Assembly (NCBI GenBank): GCA_013398955.1
Contig: VWPU01012716.1
Location: 80,805 to 144,804, forward strand
Direction of reading: 5' to 3'
Length of the DNA stretch: 64,000 nucleotides
Origin: Callaeas wilsoni
Taxonomy: Eukaryota > Chordata > Aves > Passeriformes > Callaeidae
Position 1 is the first letter of the stretch. Every line of letters starts with the position of its first letter. Below, piece after piece: positions 10,376-23,908 of this stretch. The translations under genes and the position numbers were made by a program. The notes under the pieces are model-generated. The model saw only the letters and a list, made by a program, of their open reading frames with translations, searched no databases and had not been told where the DNA came from.

Positions 10376-12337
10376 ATTGGCTTTTACCCTATTTTCTACT
10401 GACAGCACATTAGCAATGTCTTGTAACTGTTTTTTGTTACCAGTTAAGTTTGATAGATGTGTTAACTTTATAATGAAAATTAAAAAAAAAAAAAAAAGCA
10501 TTAATTTTAACCTGCGTTTGGGTGCTTTTTCCCACTGTTCCGTAGCTTCGACTGGATGGTATTTCATATCACGGGCTGAGATTCAACTGGGGAGAAATAG
10601 GAAATAAATACACCCAACTCTTGTAGGACAGGAGTTGTGTGCTTTGGAAGAAGAGATGTCACCTGTGTTGTCACCATTTAACTCATGCACAGCTTCTGTG
10701 GGAGGTGGCAACCCAAATAGGGATAAAACAAATCCACTTCAACTGCCACGAGTTCATTTCCCAGCTGAGCGTCACCAGGACAGGCACCCAGTTTCTTCCT
10801 CCAGAGGAATAAAAACCCAACATGGCAAAGGGATGACTTTTCACAATGTTTCTGGAAGGCCCTAAGAAATTTTGTGTTAGTTTTGCCAATTCAAATCATT
10901 CCTTCCTTCCTCTGTTAGTACTTTAGGTTGGGAGCCTCTTGGGCAGTCCTGGAACTTCCGAGGCTGCAATTATGCTGGAAAAAGGAATAGATTGTAGGGA
11001 TACAATTAGGGGGAGACACTGTTGACAGGCAAAATAGGGAAAACCACGTTCCTTTCATTGGAATCACCATGGATGACCTTCCATTGGCTGCGTGCAGAGA
11101 AATCTGCTCCTGAAATGAACCCTGCAGCAGCCTTCACCATTCTTCTGTCCTCAGTGAGGACAGGCACCCTCATGCAATGGGTTCATTGATCCAGAAAGCA
11201 GCACGGCTTCCCTTTGGAATTTTCGGTTTGACTGGATGGGGTGGAGGGGGGTGGGTTGGCTGGGATGGGGACAGGGCAGCGTTTCCAGGGGCTCTGTGCC
11301 TGTTCACCTCCCACCCCACTCAAACAGAAATGTGGGTCAGATCCCACAGGAATTCCTGTGGCCTTCACTTCAGGAGAGTTTTAGGCAGCCCAACTTTATC
11401 CCTCACAGACCAAGAACCTCCTCTAAGACCAGTCTTGATAACTTCTGTATGGCTGATAGAGGGATTTAAGCACATCCAGAGATTTATCCCAGTTATTGAA
11501 ACCACAGACCCGAGCTGGTATAAACCACCTTCTGGAGAAATCTGTTTTCCTACAGAAGCTCTAAATGAACACATTTATAAATGAAAACCAGCACCTTTTC
11601 CCTAGGAAGGGAGGTGGGCAGCACGCTGGGACACCCCAGACAAAATATCCACCTCCCAAACACACTCCCCATGCCCGGCTTTGAACGACACAGGTCAAAC
11701 ACCACGGCGAGCTCTCAGCATTCCGGGCTCAGCATATTTTCCAGAAATAAATGATAAACATTCTTATTAAAGAGCACTTGAGATAAGCCTATTTGTTAAG
11801 CTGTGTTGCCTGCTTCACCAGGTTTGAGCAAGAGCCTTTTCTTCTTTTTATTTTTTTGAACCTAAATAGGAGAAACTAAGACATGAATGGACATCTCGGT
11901 TACTCTCAGCTTGCACATGCTATTAACCCCTCCAGATCCCTTTGGGAATGAAAGAAAAGAAGGTGTTGATAACTTTTTGCTGCCTCATGACCTGGACTTC
12001 TCATTATTAGGGAAACTTTTAAAGTTTCTTTTTTTTTTTTTTTAACATTTATTTACCCCTCCATGGGAAGGCAGCACAAATTATGGCCACATTTAGCCAT
12101 GGCGATGGCCTTTGCTGATGACAACCCAGCTCGCAGAAGTCACCTAAAACTCTTCCATGAGCAAATGGGAGCTATTAGACACCAGAGCCAAGAGCCAAAC
12201 CACATTTCCAGGCATAATTTAAGGACTGATGTGCTGCAGAGAGGTACCCAGGTACCTGACAGTCAGAAGAGCTGAGAGCTCCATGTTCCTTTGAGAAACA
12301 GTGCACTGAATGTGGGTTTGGTTTACAGCAAAAAAAA
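10376..12337. other. Non-coding interval, no gene seen
   Basis: No exon or RNA gene is recognised. It holds an A run at about 10483-10498, a further AATAAA near 10600, a G-rich quadruplex-type motif at 11238-11276 and a T run at 12029-12043. Confidence 0.6.
11238..11276 (+). other. G-quadruplex-type motif
   Basis: Six runs of three or more G are separated by loops of at most six bases, which satisfies the usual four-run quadruplex pattern with spare runs. The strand with the G runs is the WNT3A sense strand. Confidence 0.7.
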
Positions 12338-12735
12338 TCATAGAATGGTTTGGGTTGGGAGGGACCTTAAAGATCATCTCGTTCCAACCCCCTGCCAGGG
12401 GCAGGGACACCTTCCACTATCCCAGGTTACTCCAAGCCCCATCCAACCTGGCCTTGGACACTTCCAGGGATCTAGGAGCAGCCACAGCTTCTCTGGGCAC
12501 CCTGTGCCAGGGCCTCAGCACCCTCACAGGAGAGAATTTCTCCTGTATCTAAGCTAAATTTCCCCTCTGTGAGTTTGAAGCAATTTCCCATTCTCCCACC
12601 TACTACCGTGACTGATGAAGAGTCCTTCCCCATCTTTCAGGCAGCTACTTCAGATCCTGGAAGGTGCTGTGAGGTCTCCACAGAACCTTCTCCTCTCCAG
12701 GCTGGACAGCCCTAAATTTCTCAGCCTGTCACCTC
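12338..12735 (-). mobile_element. CR1 LINE, 5'-truncated 3' end
   Basis: Read on the minus strand, this is a roughly 400-bp CR1 3' end. The plus strand begins with tcatagaatggtttgggttg and continues through the CR1 segments complementary to agg-gacctt and gggcagggacacc, then an internal part with caggctggacagcc. It is fairly well preserved, so relatively young. CR1 elements are 5'-truncated non-LTR retrotransposons and are the dominant repeat of bird genomes. No reverse-transcriptase part is retained here. Confidence 0.92.
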
Positions 12736-15700
12736 ATCACTGACTGAGCTACTCCTAAGCAAACCATGGCCAAGTTCACCCTTCTGGTAGCACTTCATCT
12801 CCCCTCCTGACTGCTTTCCATGCACAGGCCTCCCAGTCATGCACAAACAGTAACTCAAACCAGTCTGGGATGTGCCAGATCCATAGGAACCGTGCAAATT
12901 GTTCCGTACTCGACTCCTTTTGCACCAGTCTGGTGGAAACCAACCACCCCCCATGTGAGCAAGGCACCCAAAGCCTCCATGAACTCACAGCCTTGCCACA
13001 CAGGCTTCATGGACTGCAAGGAGTGGGGTTCAGCTCTCGGATTCCCTCACACCAGTGCAGGTGCCCACAGACCCAAAAACAGGCACGGGGATGCCCTCTG
13101 GGCCTCTGCAGCTCACGTGCTCTGCCTGTCCTCTGGGTGCTGCTCCAGAAGGACCACAGGTCTCCTGCAGGTCTGTGCCGTGTCTGGGAGCTCCAGGGAG
13201 ATGTCTCAGATCCCCCAGGACGTGTCACCAGGTGTTAGACACTTTAGCCAAGTGACTGAGCCCCATTTTCCTGAACTTGAGGTCTGACTTTCAAGTTCCT
13301 GTTATTGCTCACAATAAGCTGAGGGATTCATTTCACCATAAGGGCTGAGTGCTGCCTGTATCCCCTTGGGCATCTGAATGTCATGGATTTGGCACATCCG
13401 GATCCTCTAGGAGGTCCACGTCCTTCTGGATTGGCAGGGGGATACCCAGAGGAATTACACTGAGATACCACAGATGGTCCTGCACACCTGTGTTCAGTCA
13501 AGCACAGGGAAAATCGAATCTCCACTGGCTGTAACAGGAGCTCAGAGCCTTCGAGCGCATGCAGGCAGCACTTTGCATACTGCCACCCAAATTAAGATGT
13601 CTTAATCTGCAAATTGGATCCCGTTTGAGCAATCAGTCCAATCCAACTTCCTTTGAAGCTGTGAAATCCAGCCGAAAGCAGCTTCTGACCAGCAGCTCAC
13701 CAGGCCATAAAGAAACACACCGTGACCCAATAAAATCTGAAAGCTTTGCCATCTCATTGCTACCCAGCCTGGCTTTGGAATTTGCTTACTGATGTCTTTT
13801 ATTTGCAGGTGTGGAAGGGTTTTTTTCCCCCATCATGCAGTCATTTGGAGGCACATAGCCAGATTTGCATTCCACAGGGCTACAATCCGGTCTGGGATTT
13901 GCCTGCGAGTGTCAACAGGTGAAGTGTTAACTAATGAACTTGGTAGTGGTGGTGTTAAGGTGAGGTCAGCTCAGTTTCTCTTCAAGTTGGTTTTGTGCAA
14001 GGACAGCAAGGTTAAATCACTTTGACAGTGATTTAAAACAGATCTGTGGTCTGGACCTGACCCTTTGAATCCTTGTGCCATTCTCCCTGGTTCAGGAGCA
14101 TCCCAACACCCTAAATTTCATCTACTCTCTTGTCAGAGAGGAGGCACAGCCAGGCTGTGTTGACTACACCTCACCAAGCCCTTGAGCTCTCAGAAATACA
14201 TTTGTTCTATAATTTTTTTCCTGGAATATGTGAGATAATCCTCAATTCTGTGTGTGGGAAAGAGTGGTGGTAATGAAGAAGTGCCAACTACACTACAGTG
14301 AGAATTTCTTTCATGCAGGAATCCAGGGAGAGCCTTGAACCTGTTTGTTCTGTCCTAATCAATGCAGCTGGTTTGTGCAGGAAGTGTCTTTCATCCTGGG
14401 AATGTCAAGGTCTTTATGGCAGCATATGGAAATCCAGGTACAAGCCTCCCCTCCCTATCAGACAGAGGCTTGAAGGCAATGCCCTGACTGAGTCACCAGC
14501 CATCTCCCAGGGACTGATAACTCCAGCCTGGTCTTGAGCAACCCCGCTGGAATTCTGGTTTCAACAAACTGCTGCTTTCCAGAGGACAAACGCTTCCTGT
14601 GGAATTTCCGTCCCTCAAGCTGCTCCTTCGCAAGCAACACACCCAAATTCCAGGAGCTATCAAAAATAAAGAAGCAACTTGTGTCCTACTTACTTTTTAA
14701 GACCCAGGATCACAGAAGGGACCACACGGGAGACTTTGGTTAATCAGGATGAAAATGGGGGAGTTTTTTGACAAAGAATTGTCACCGTGAGCGTGGAATG
14801 TGACGAGACATAGCCCCTTCAAACACCTACAGATGGTTTCATCTTCCACGTTGCTGTGCCAGGACTTTGCAGGGGATTTCTCTCTGTTGCGCTTTCCGCA
14901 GTGTCCGTTGGGACAACGTGGTGTCTCGGTGGAGAGGGCAGGACTAGTAAATAGTCCTCAAGTGGGCAAGGGAAGGACTTTGGCTGACATGAACAGCTAA
15001 ATCAATAAGGAAACTTGTTCCTGGTTCAGCCATGGAGTGGGAACACCACCCTCCAAGCACTGCAGTCACACAGGAGGACTTTGGCACATGGAGGGCTGGC
15101 AAGGAGCTAACCTTTAGGCTTGTTAATGAATGATAACTGAGTGGTCCTCAAGAGTTCTGAATAAGTTCCCCGGCTCCCAGCTGCTGTTTCAGGCTGGCAG
15201 GGGCTGCTCGACACACCTTGCCTTAGCAGCAGATGTTGTTCCTGCTGGGGGGAGAGAAAGGTTACTCATTAAAAGGCAGCAGACACTCCAAACATGGAAT
15301 AAAATGTGACCAAAAGACTGGCTGTGCAACTTGGATGGATTAGTTTTCCTCCCCTTTAATTAGGGTGTTTTGATAGCTGGGGAGCACAATGAGAATCCAG
15401 GTGTCATTGGTGTTATCACGGCCTCGATCACAGTGATAATCCTTGTCTTGTGGTGGTGCCTCTGGGCTCATCACTCCTGAACACCATCCCTCGTGCTGGG
15501 TGATGCCCAAACACAGCACAGCGTGGTGGACCCTGTCCTAAAGAACTCCCAGGCCCAGTGATCTGGTTTTAGCTATCTCTGTTTACATCCCTGGTGATGC
15601 TGATAAATAAAACCAGCTCCCAACCACTGCTGTGGGCTGCCTGAGCCAGTTTGTCTGTAAAAACAACTGTACCCAAGGAGGTCACACAGCTGTACATGTC

Positions 15701-18700
15701 AAGCAGCTGTCTTGAAAGTCATCTAAATGCAGAAAAACATCAGATTATTAACAGCACTGTGACTGGTTAACTAGAGAAAGACAGGTCCACCTTTCAACAT
15801 CATTTATCAAACCTGTAATGTCAAGGAAATTACTTTTTTTCACTTGTGGCTTGCAATTAGTACAAGCCAATAAAAAACTTAACGTTCTGCTAGCTCATCA
15901 AGCAGGTGGTTAGAACTTGCTGGCATGAAGAAGGTGGGAACTGCTCTGTAAGCACAGGTTGTGTGGTGCAAGCCCGCATAATCCGCCAAAGAAATCCTTG
16001 GGGCAGCCAGGCTTTGGGACACAACAGTGCTGAGAGGTGAATATGGATCAAATACCCACCATTTCTCATAATATTAAACCCAGGAGACATCCACTGTAAT
16101 TAGGGTGAGAACAACAGAAAAGAGGTTTTCTGCTCATGGGGTTTGATGGTAGAAAACTCCGCCACAGGGAGCTGCAGGTATTTAAATTTGCCTGAATTTA
16201 AGAAGCAAGTGGACAGCATTCACCACAGAAAGACACGTGAGGAGTTTTTACACTGAAAGACACAAGTCTTCCATCGGAAATCGCAGCTGGGGATTGCTGG
16301 TAGTTGAGTAGAAATGTCACCCTGGGTTTGTCTTGTCCTCCTGCTCTTCCCAGGTCACTCACACGTGGCCTGTGTGAGACAGGGGCCAACACAACCTGAT
16401 CCAGCCCAGCTGATCATAAATCCATCGGATGTGAATGTCCATGGAACAAATCTGGGAGAGGCTAATATTCCTTCAACACTTCAGGGCGGAATGACTCTCA
16501 GAAAAAGGTGATTTATTCTCTCGGTCTGACTGAAAAAAATGAAGACAGTGGTCATTTCACCTGACTTTAAAAAAGATTAAAAGCCTGACAAATCTTTACA
16601 GCCAAGGAGAGAGCGGGACATGTCCAGCAAGGGATTTTCATGACCAACCTTGGGTGTCTGTTTTAAGAGATGAATCTCCCCCTCGAGGTGACTCTCTTCT
16701 CCCTTGACCACAAAACAAGCCTGGGCTGACTCACTCAGACCCGGGCATCTCACTTTTAGAGGTGTAAATTAGGGCTGATGAAACCTTCCCAAAATTGCAT
16801 GCCTCACCTCAGATTTGCAGGATTCTCGATTGTGAGGCGGAACTTTAAAAAAGTATCCAAAAAAAAAAGATATGAAACACAAAAGAAAATGTACATCTAT
16901 TTCAAAAGTGTTTTGTATGGGTTAAATAAATTTTGGTATCAAAATTTCCTTTGAACATGTCAGCTCCCGGCCCAAAAATAGCTCTCCCTGAGAAGTCTAC
17001 AATGCCTTCCATGAGAAGGAAAACCTCTTGATAATCACAGGGCCTGAAGAGTGAAGGACAGTTCTAACTAGGGAGAACCTTGCAGCTGAACACACCAAAA
17101 CAAATCCCACTTTTGACCAAAAAACGGCCTCAGTGTCTGCCCAGACCATGAAATAATAAATCCTTAATGGGATTAATCTGAACAGACTCTACCCAGCTGC
17201 TGAAGAAGCACAAAAGGCTTGAGTTGAGTCAGCTGGATTTCGACTCTGTGGCTGCAAGGAAGATTCAAACCTTGAAGGTGTTCAAACCCAGCCCTCACCT
17301 TGCTAAGCCTTTCCCAGTGTGCCAGTGGTGGTGAGTGGGCTTCTCTTCCACATCCAAAGTCATCAGAGCTGCTGTCTTTCACTTGCACAAGGATTTCTGT
17401 TGGATTCACGAGCTGGCTGTAAATCCAAATTGGGGGTGATTTTGAAGAGTAAATTTAAGGGGCTTTAACTCCACAAGTGGCACAAACTCAGCTCGTACTG
17501 CGGTTTTTAAAGAAAAATATGGATATTCCATGGGAAAAGAGAGGAAATTTGGGACATTTCATTCCTAACCTGCTGCAGACTGACCAGCAAGCAGAATTAA
17601 ATGATCTTTCCCACTGGGAAATGAAGTCAGTCATGATTTGTGAGGACAGAGGAAGTTGCACTTAATCCAGGTCCATGACCTCTTAGTCTCAGAAATGTGC
17701 AATTCTGTGTGTAATTCCCCATTTTGTTTGGAATACTCTAAATTGTCAAGCTGACGCGATGGTCTTTAACTATAAACTTCTCAAAACCAATAGAAAGCAA
17801 AAATTGCCTCAGACTTTAGATCATTTGATTCTTGGATATCTGATGGATGAAAAGCTTGGGAATCAGCAGTTTGGAGAAACAGTGGAGATTGGAATTGAGT
17901 CTTCTGCAGGTGTGTTCTCCATGCTCCAAATTCATGGTTGGATGTTCTTTGGCTACGCCACTCCGTCTTGGACGCTCTTCACTTTGAAACCCTTTAATTA
18001 AAGACCATCTCTTCCATAAATCTCCTCTGACCTCCAAAGAGACCTCATTAGCACTAATCTTTCAACAGTGCCACCATGGGCGAAAAAAGCTCCAGGGACA
18101 ACTTATTCCAGCCTTCTCAACCCATGGAGACACCTCAAAACCCACCTCTGAAGCAGAGTATCCACTGAGATGGTGAAAAACCAATTCCAAGCATCTTGTT
18201 TAACAAAGACAAGAGTGAAAAGCTATAAATAAGCATTTTTCCATCTGACTTGACTTCCAGTTTTGGCCTCTTTGTTCGCCAGGGCAGCATGGAGAGACAT
18301 CTGGTGGCTGAATGGTTTTCTGCGGGCAAGTGGTGGGAAATGCGTGTTTGGGGATGTGTTTTTGGAAGGGGGATGTCTCAAGAAGAACGTGTCCCTGAAG
18401 AGATATGACACCACTGAGTTCACTTGAAGCACCATCACGTGCTGCCGCATCTCCCACTTCAATATCAAGTCTTTCATCTGTTCTTTGGGCCAAAAAATGT
18501 GCCAAAATGTGTCTGTTGAGAAAATGGATCTCTTCTCGGTGCCTCAAATGTTGGATTTCACCGTAAAATGCTGACAGCCTGTGTCTCTCATCCCAGTCCT
18601 CTCTCATTTCAACTCAGAGGACATCCAAAGGGTGATGATCAATCCCATCTTAATTTCTCCTTTTCTAAACAAAATATTAGAAAAAAATAAGGTTTTGTCC

Positions 18701-19422
18701 TACCAGGCTTCAAAAGAAGTTCTTCTGCGCTTGGGAGCAGAGGTCCAGATAGAGTGGAGAGTTGGTTGATCCCTGCAGTCCTCCAAGACAAAATCTGGCT
18801 GAACAGAAGAGCTGCAGCATTAAAAATCCTACAGAGGCACTGTCAGTAATTCCTCCAAATTCTCCACTCTCATGACATGAAACCTTCTCAAGAACTTCAG
18901 GTGTTAGAGCCGAGGCATTGATGTCTCCATCCAGACACACCTTTGCTGGTCGCAAATCCCTCCAGACTCTAAACCCAAAGAGTCACCAGCACAGGGATTT
19001 GATCTGGAATTTTCCCTCTCAGAGGATGAAATAATAGGGAAGAAAAAATGACCCAAATGAGCTTCATTCTGCACTGTTGCCCCGCATTGCGTTGTTTTCC
19101 CATTGTTCCTGGCACCCCAAGAACTGAAGTGCAGCATTTCCATTATCCCTATATTTTTCTGGAATTTGCTGAGGTACCTGGATCTTCAGTGGCTGTTGTA
19201 GGCTGTAAAGTGCCCATCGCCAAAAGTGCTTCTGGACTGACAGAGGCTCTTTGCTCCTCTGTGTTGGACAAGGCTTTTAGATTAACATTTCCATCAGGTT
19301 CAGGGGGCCAAAAGTGGCAGCAGAGGGATGGAGGGATCTGCTCATGAGGTCAGTTTGGGGCACCAGCCATCCACCAGTGACAACAGTCCTCCACGCTTCT
19401 CCACCACTATTTCTTTTGCCAG
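12736..19422. other. Repeat-poor non-coding interval, no gene seen
   Basis: I see no coding exon, RNA gene or confident mobile element in these 6.7 kb. The longer open frames, for example around 12.8-13.3 kb on both strands, lack any recognisable domain and are mutually overlapping. Such a stretch near a developmental gene may hold regulatory DNA, but that is inference. Confidence 0.55.
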
Positions 19423-19525
19423 CCAGCCATAGGCAGGGACATGTTCCACTCGCTCCAAGCCCTGTCCAGCCTGGTCTGGAGCACTTCCAGGGATGGGCAG
19501 CCACAGCTTCAGCACACACCTCATG
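19423..19525 (-). mobile_element. Degraded CR1 fragment
   Basis: The plus strand carries ggcagggacatgttccactc, then ctccaagccctgtccagcctgg, acacttccaggga-like sequence and cagccacagctt. These appear in the order of the CR1 3' region read backwards. It is shorter and more diverged than the copy at 12.3 kb and lacks the terminal tcatagaat end. Confidence 0.75.
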
Positions 19526-22500
19526 TTCTTTAACACATCTCTAGCCACACCTTCTCTGTGATGGAGCAAAGGATGCTTGTCTTCATTTTACAAGTGGGGA
19601 GCAGAAGCACAATGAAACCAAAAGACGATTCATTTCATCTGGCTTTGGTGTCCTAAAATTGAGGGGTTGAGTCTCTTGCTGCCTTCTGGAGAGGCAGATG
19701 GAGATGTCTCATTCTGCAAAAGCTGCTGAGGTGAGGCTCATGTGCCACACCAGGAGTTAGAGTCTTGCTCTACCCCCCAACATAGACGGGATAAATCACT
19801 TTCCAGACAACCAGACCTCTCTAATTAATTGTGGAAGGTGAAAGACTACCTTGGATTAGACATTAATTTTTGATAAATAAGGTGAGATGGGTCCTACAGC
19901 AAATAATTCCCCCAGTGTTGCACTTGTTTTACAGGGATTGAATCCCCGCATCCCGAGGGCCAACCCAACCCTTGTAGGATGCTTTTTGCCAGTATTCCAT
20001 CCACATATTGGGTAGAGAATGGGCCTGGCAACACAGTGGCCTTGCAGCCTGTGCTCTCCAGAGCCGTCCATCCATATCCTCAGGAACTGTCTCTCGCATG
20101 AGGCCAACCTGTACAAATGATTGCAGCAGGAAAAGGCCCCTGAGGGTCATTCTGAGCATAACTTGGTGAGATAAGGCTCAGCCTACGTCACAGCTGGGAG
20201 GCCGCAAACCATCTACCACCACAGGGCACAATCTAATCTACTGACTTCATTTGTCTGATCTCTCCTAATTTTTACTGATCTAGATGAGAAGAAGATCTCG
20301 TGTACCCAGAAGCACATTTCTCTGCTCTGGTTGTATCAGATGGCCCAATAAAATATATTCCCCCTCTCCACAAACTCTTGAGTGGCTGTTGTCCATTGCA
20401 GGGTTGATTTTCCCCTGCATTTATGGAGCATCTTTCAGTACAAGGTCAGGGGCTGGACAAATTTCCCCAACAGTACTTGAATGGAGGGAACATCCTCACT
20501 CTTCCCTTCCCTGAAAAGCTAAGATTATTTATTTTCCATCAAACTGGGAGAACCCATGCAGGCATCTCTCCTCTGGGGCAGTTGATACGGAGGCCGTGTG
20601 GCTCAGAGATCCTTTCTGATGCTGCCTGAACATGTGTTATTTATTTTTATCATTCCCCATGGGCCATACATGGTTAAAAATCCAAAAGCAGCACCTCCAC
20701 CATGGACAGGATGGATATTTCTGCAGGCAGTGGGTGCCAGTTTCCCAGTGGAGCTGAAAGGCTTAAAAAACATTTTAAATCCAGGGCAGAACATGCAGGT
20801 GGTGGGAACTGAGCCACACAAAAGACAATGCTTGGCAAGAGGTAACGGTGTGGGGGAATTCATGAGAAGGAGGCAATTTCTAAGAAACCCAGGTACCCCA
20901 CTGAACTCAGGTGCACAGATTTTGTCCACAGGTGACCCGCTGGCATTTTAAACCTTTATCTCAGGGACTGCAACAACTTTTGTCTGAGGTGTACTCACCC
21001 TAAAAACAGAACCTGCACCTGATCTGAACTGGCAGGATCAGTCCCACCTCCAGTCTGAGAGCAGAGGTCATCTGAAGGAGGATTTGCTTCATCACCACTC
21101 TCGTAATTCTAGGTTAAGGTCTGAATTCTGGATTCCTTTCTAATCAAAGAGGAGTAAAATTTCATACAAATAAATTCTTCCACCCAAAGACATCTGAAAC
21201 AGCTGAGATCCTTCTGGAGGATCCTCTCACCCCGATATCTGGAGAGAGAGAAGGTGGGCAGCTCATGCTGGACAAGGTATGCTAGTAAAATACATTTTAA
21301 GAAGGAATACTCTATTTCTCCCACACGATGCTGTAGATAAGACCATGATCTGAGCCCGGCATTAATGTGGCCTTATCGCATCTGACCCTCTTTATGTCAG
21401 ATATCTCTGCACGTTACCATGTGCTGTTCTACACACAACGTGCTTTAGTTGCAAAACAACAAGCGCTTTCCTCAACGGGGCAACGCATCTGGAATAAAAT
21501 CTCTTTCCTCTGGAATAGTGACTCCATAGAAAGCTAATTCCAAGATAGCTATTCTGGTCACATTTGCCATGAAGACAAGCCCTGAGGAGATGTAGAACTG
21601 GCACCACAGACCTCAGCGTCATGTCCCCTGTAGTGAATTTCTCAAAGAATGTCTATTGTCCTGCTTGCCTCTGACTGAGAGGTGATAAAACCAAGGAGCT
21701 GAGGGGAGCACAGAAAGGAGAAGCTCGGCTGTGTTGAGCATTCCACGTCGCATGGGGAATCTGGGCTCTTTTCTGGCAAATGTATTTTAATTACCTCCTT
21801 TTGTTTACAGCACCGTTTCATGTAGCACTGCCCTTGCCAAGCAGCCCAACAACCTCTCCGGGCCCTTCTCCGCCAAAATGATCAGATCTGTTTAAACATC
21901 ATGACATTGTAGAAATAATTCATGATGGATCCATGCAATTTATTTTCTGAGCTTTGAGTCCTCATGGGGATGTTTCTCCAACCTGGTTCTGAGTGCTAAA
22001 ATTCCAGGGAAGAGGTTTTGTTTCTTTTCAGCTCATTTATCACATCGCTGAGAACGTAAATGTGAGGAAAAGTCCAGATATAAAAGATCTGCAGTTTAAT
22101 CATAAATTGCCATAAGTAAGAAAAAAATTGGGCAAAAAGTAGCAATAATTCAACAGGGCACACAAAGTTATACACAAAAATAAATGAAAATCCTATTTGT
22201 TCATCCTGATGCTGATGTAGGTAGAGGAGGCACCTTTAATAATGCGTGTGAACACTGCAAACCAATCTATGTGAGAGTCTTGGAATGAACTGTTAAACCT
22301 TTTCTAAGGCTATACAAAATCTTTTTTTACATTGCAGACAAATCTGAAAAATGCCGTCAGTGAAACCTCTACTAACTCTGGCTTTAATGACCATCCAATA
22401 ATGATGACATTAAGATTTTCACCCAAAGGAAAAAAATCATCTGGCAAATTCGTTTTGCCGAATCGTCATCCTTAACCAGGGTCTGCCTCACGGAAAGCAC

Positions 22501-23480
22501 TCAGAGGCTTGGTGCAAGGGGAACACCCTGGAGTATAATTGATTTCAGAGAAATTCAGGAGCCACCTGAAACAAAACCTATGTTTTTGTGAATGAAGAGA
22601 TGAATAATTTCTATCTGAGACTTATTTGCTCATGCACTACCCACAAGTGAAAAAGAAAGAGGCAGATTTGTCAGATTATTTCTGCTGTGCTGAGACTGCC
22701 AAGCGTTTCTTGCTGTCCTTGCCTCTATGTTCAGTTTATCCAGGAAGGTCCCTGTACCTGGAGTAGCTCTGCTGGGTTTAGTAGGAGCCTTGCATGAGTA
22801 AGGATCACCTGTGGCAAGGCAGCCCAAAAAAGCTCTGATCCTCCAGCTATCTCCAGGCAGGGACCTTTCATTTTTAAATTGTTAATAAAGGGACGTGCGC
22901 ACCACCGGCAGCCAACACCCACCTATTTAACAAACTTAACTGTGAAATTGGATCCTTCCCATTTAGCCTGGCTTTGCCTTTGATGCAGTTCCAGAGCTTA
23001 GGTTGCCTTATTTGCCTTTAATTTCTAATCCAGGCATACAGCCAAGTTTAGGACACCCTGTCTCCTGTATAACAATATCTTCAGCATGGGCTGTAGCAGG
23101 TCCATGAGCATCCTACAGCTCAAGAAGAGCTCTCATGGATCAACCAAGAGCCCCCTGAGCTCCAAAACTCATCTACAACAGCAGGCAAAAGAGGACAGTT
23201 AGAGATGACCGCAAATGACAGAGCAGTGTGAGAAGGATTCCTGTGATGCTCCTTGTCTGATCTCCAAGTTTGTGATGAGGAAAGCTGAGTGTTACCAGGA
23301 TGAGAAGCGTCCTTGAGAAGGTTTTGCTCCAACAAACACCCTCAGGCACCCCTGTTTAGCCCTGTCCAGGTGTTTGTCCTTCATCCTGACCTCAGGTGTC
23401 CCACAAAGGGTGCTGGGGAGCGGCTGTGGGGTCAGGAGTGGGAATCACAGCAGGAAAGTCATGGAGAACCCAATGGATAG
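19526..23480. other. Repeat-poor non-coding interval, no gene seen
   Basis: No exon or repeat is recognised. AT-rich, CNE-like sequence lies at about 21780-21960 and 22930-23050. The latter contains CCTTTGATG (22977-22985), which matches the core of a TCF/LEF site. These are candidates only; conservation could not be tested. Confidence 0.5.
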
Positions 23481-23488
23481 TGCAGGGT

Positions 23489-23904
23489 TGTAGAAGAATT
23501 CTTAGAGCAGAATGGACATGGTCTGTATCTGAACGCAGTGAACAAGCCAGACTTAGCAGGGCCTGCTTGCCCTGAGTGCTGTGAGATTAACATGACTTAG
23601 TGCTGAGAGTGTCCTTGAGGTGTCCGTGATAAAAAAGGGAGGTTTAATGGGATGCAATAACCGTGAGCTGGGAGGAGAGAGGACACTTGTTTGCTATATG
23701 TTATCCAATTAGTAGACAGTAGACAGGCTTAATTTTACCTAAGTATCCAATCACAGAGTTAGTTACAGTGCATGGACAATGGATGACTAGTTGGAAATGC
23801 TACATAATCCTGCTTGATTTGAGCAATAAACGAGAACGCTATCTAACCGTGTCGGTGTTTGTCGTTACTCGGCTCCCATTCTCAGTGGAGGACCCTGCTT
23901 TGCA
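23489..23904 (+). mobile_element. Solitary LTR of an endogenous retrovirus (candidate)
   Basis: The element is 416 bp, starts TGTAGAAG and ends TTTGCA. It is flanked by the same sequence on both sides: tgcagggt at 23481-23488 and at 23901-23908. The second copy overlaps the terminal TGCA, so the target-site duplication is at least GGGT (4 bp). A plus-strand AATAAA lies at 23825-23830 and is followed by a GT-rich R/U5-like stretch, the order expected in a U3-R-U5 LTR. No primer-binding site, gag or pol sequence adjoins it, so the internal part was probably lost by LTR-LTR recombination. I cannot name the family. A 4-bp duplication would favour a class I element and a longer one a class II element. 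Confidence 0.68.
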
Positions 23905-23908
23905 GGGT

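Noticed and set aside
22977..22985. TCF/LEF autoregulatory site for WNT signalling
   Set aside because: A single nine-base match (CCTTTGATG) is expected by chance in a 64-kb window, and no cluster was seen.
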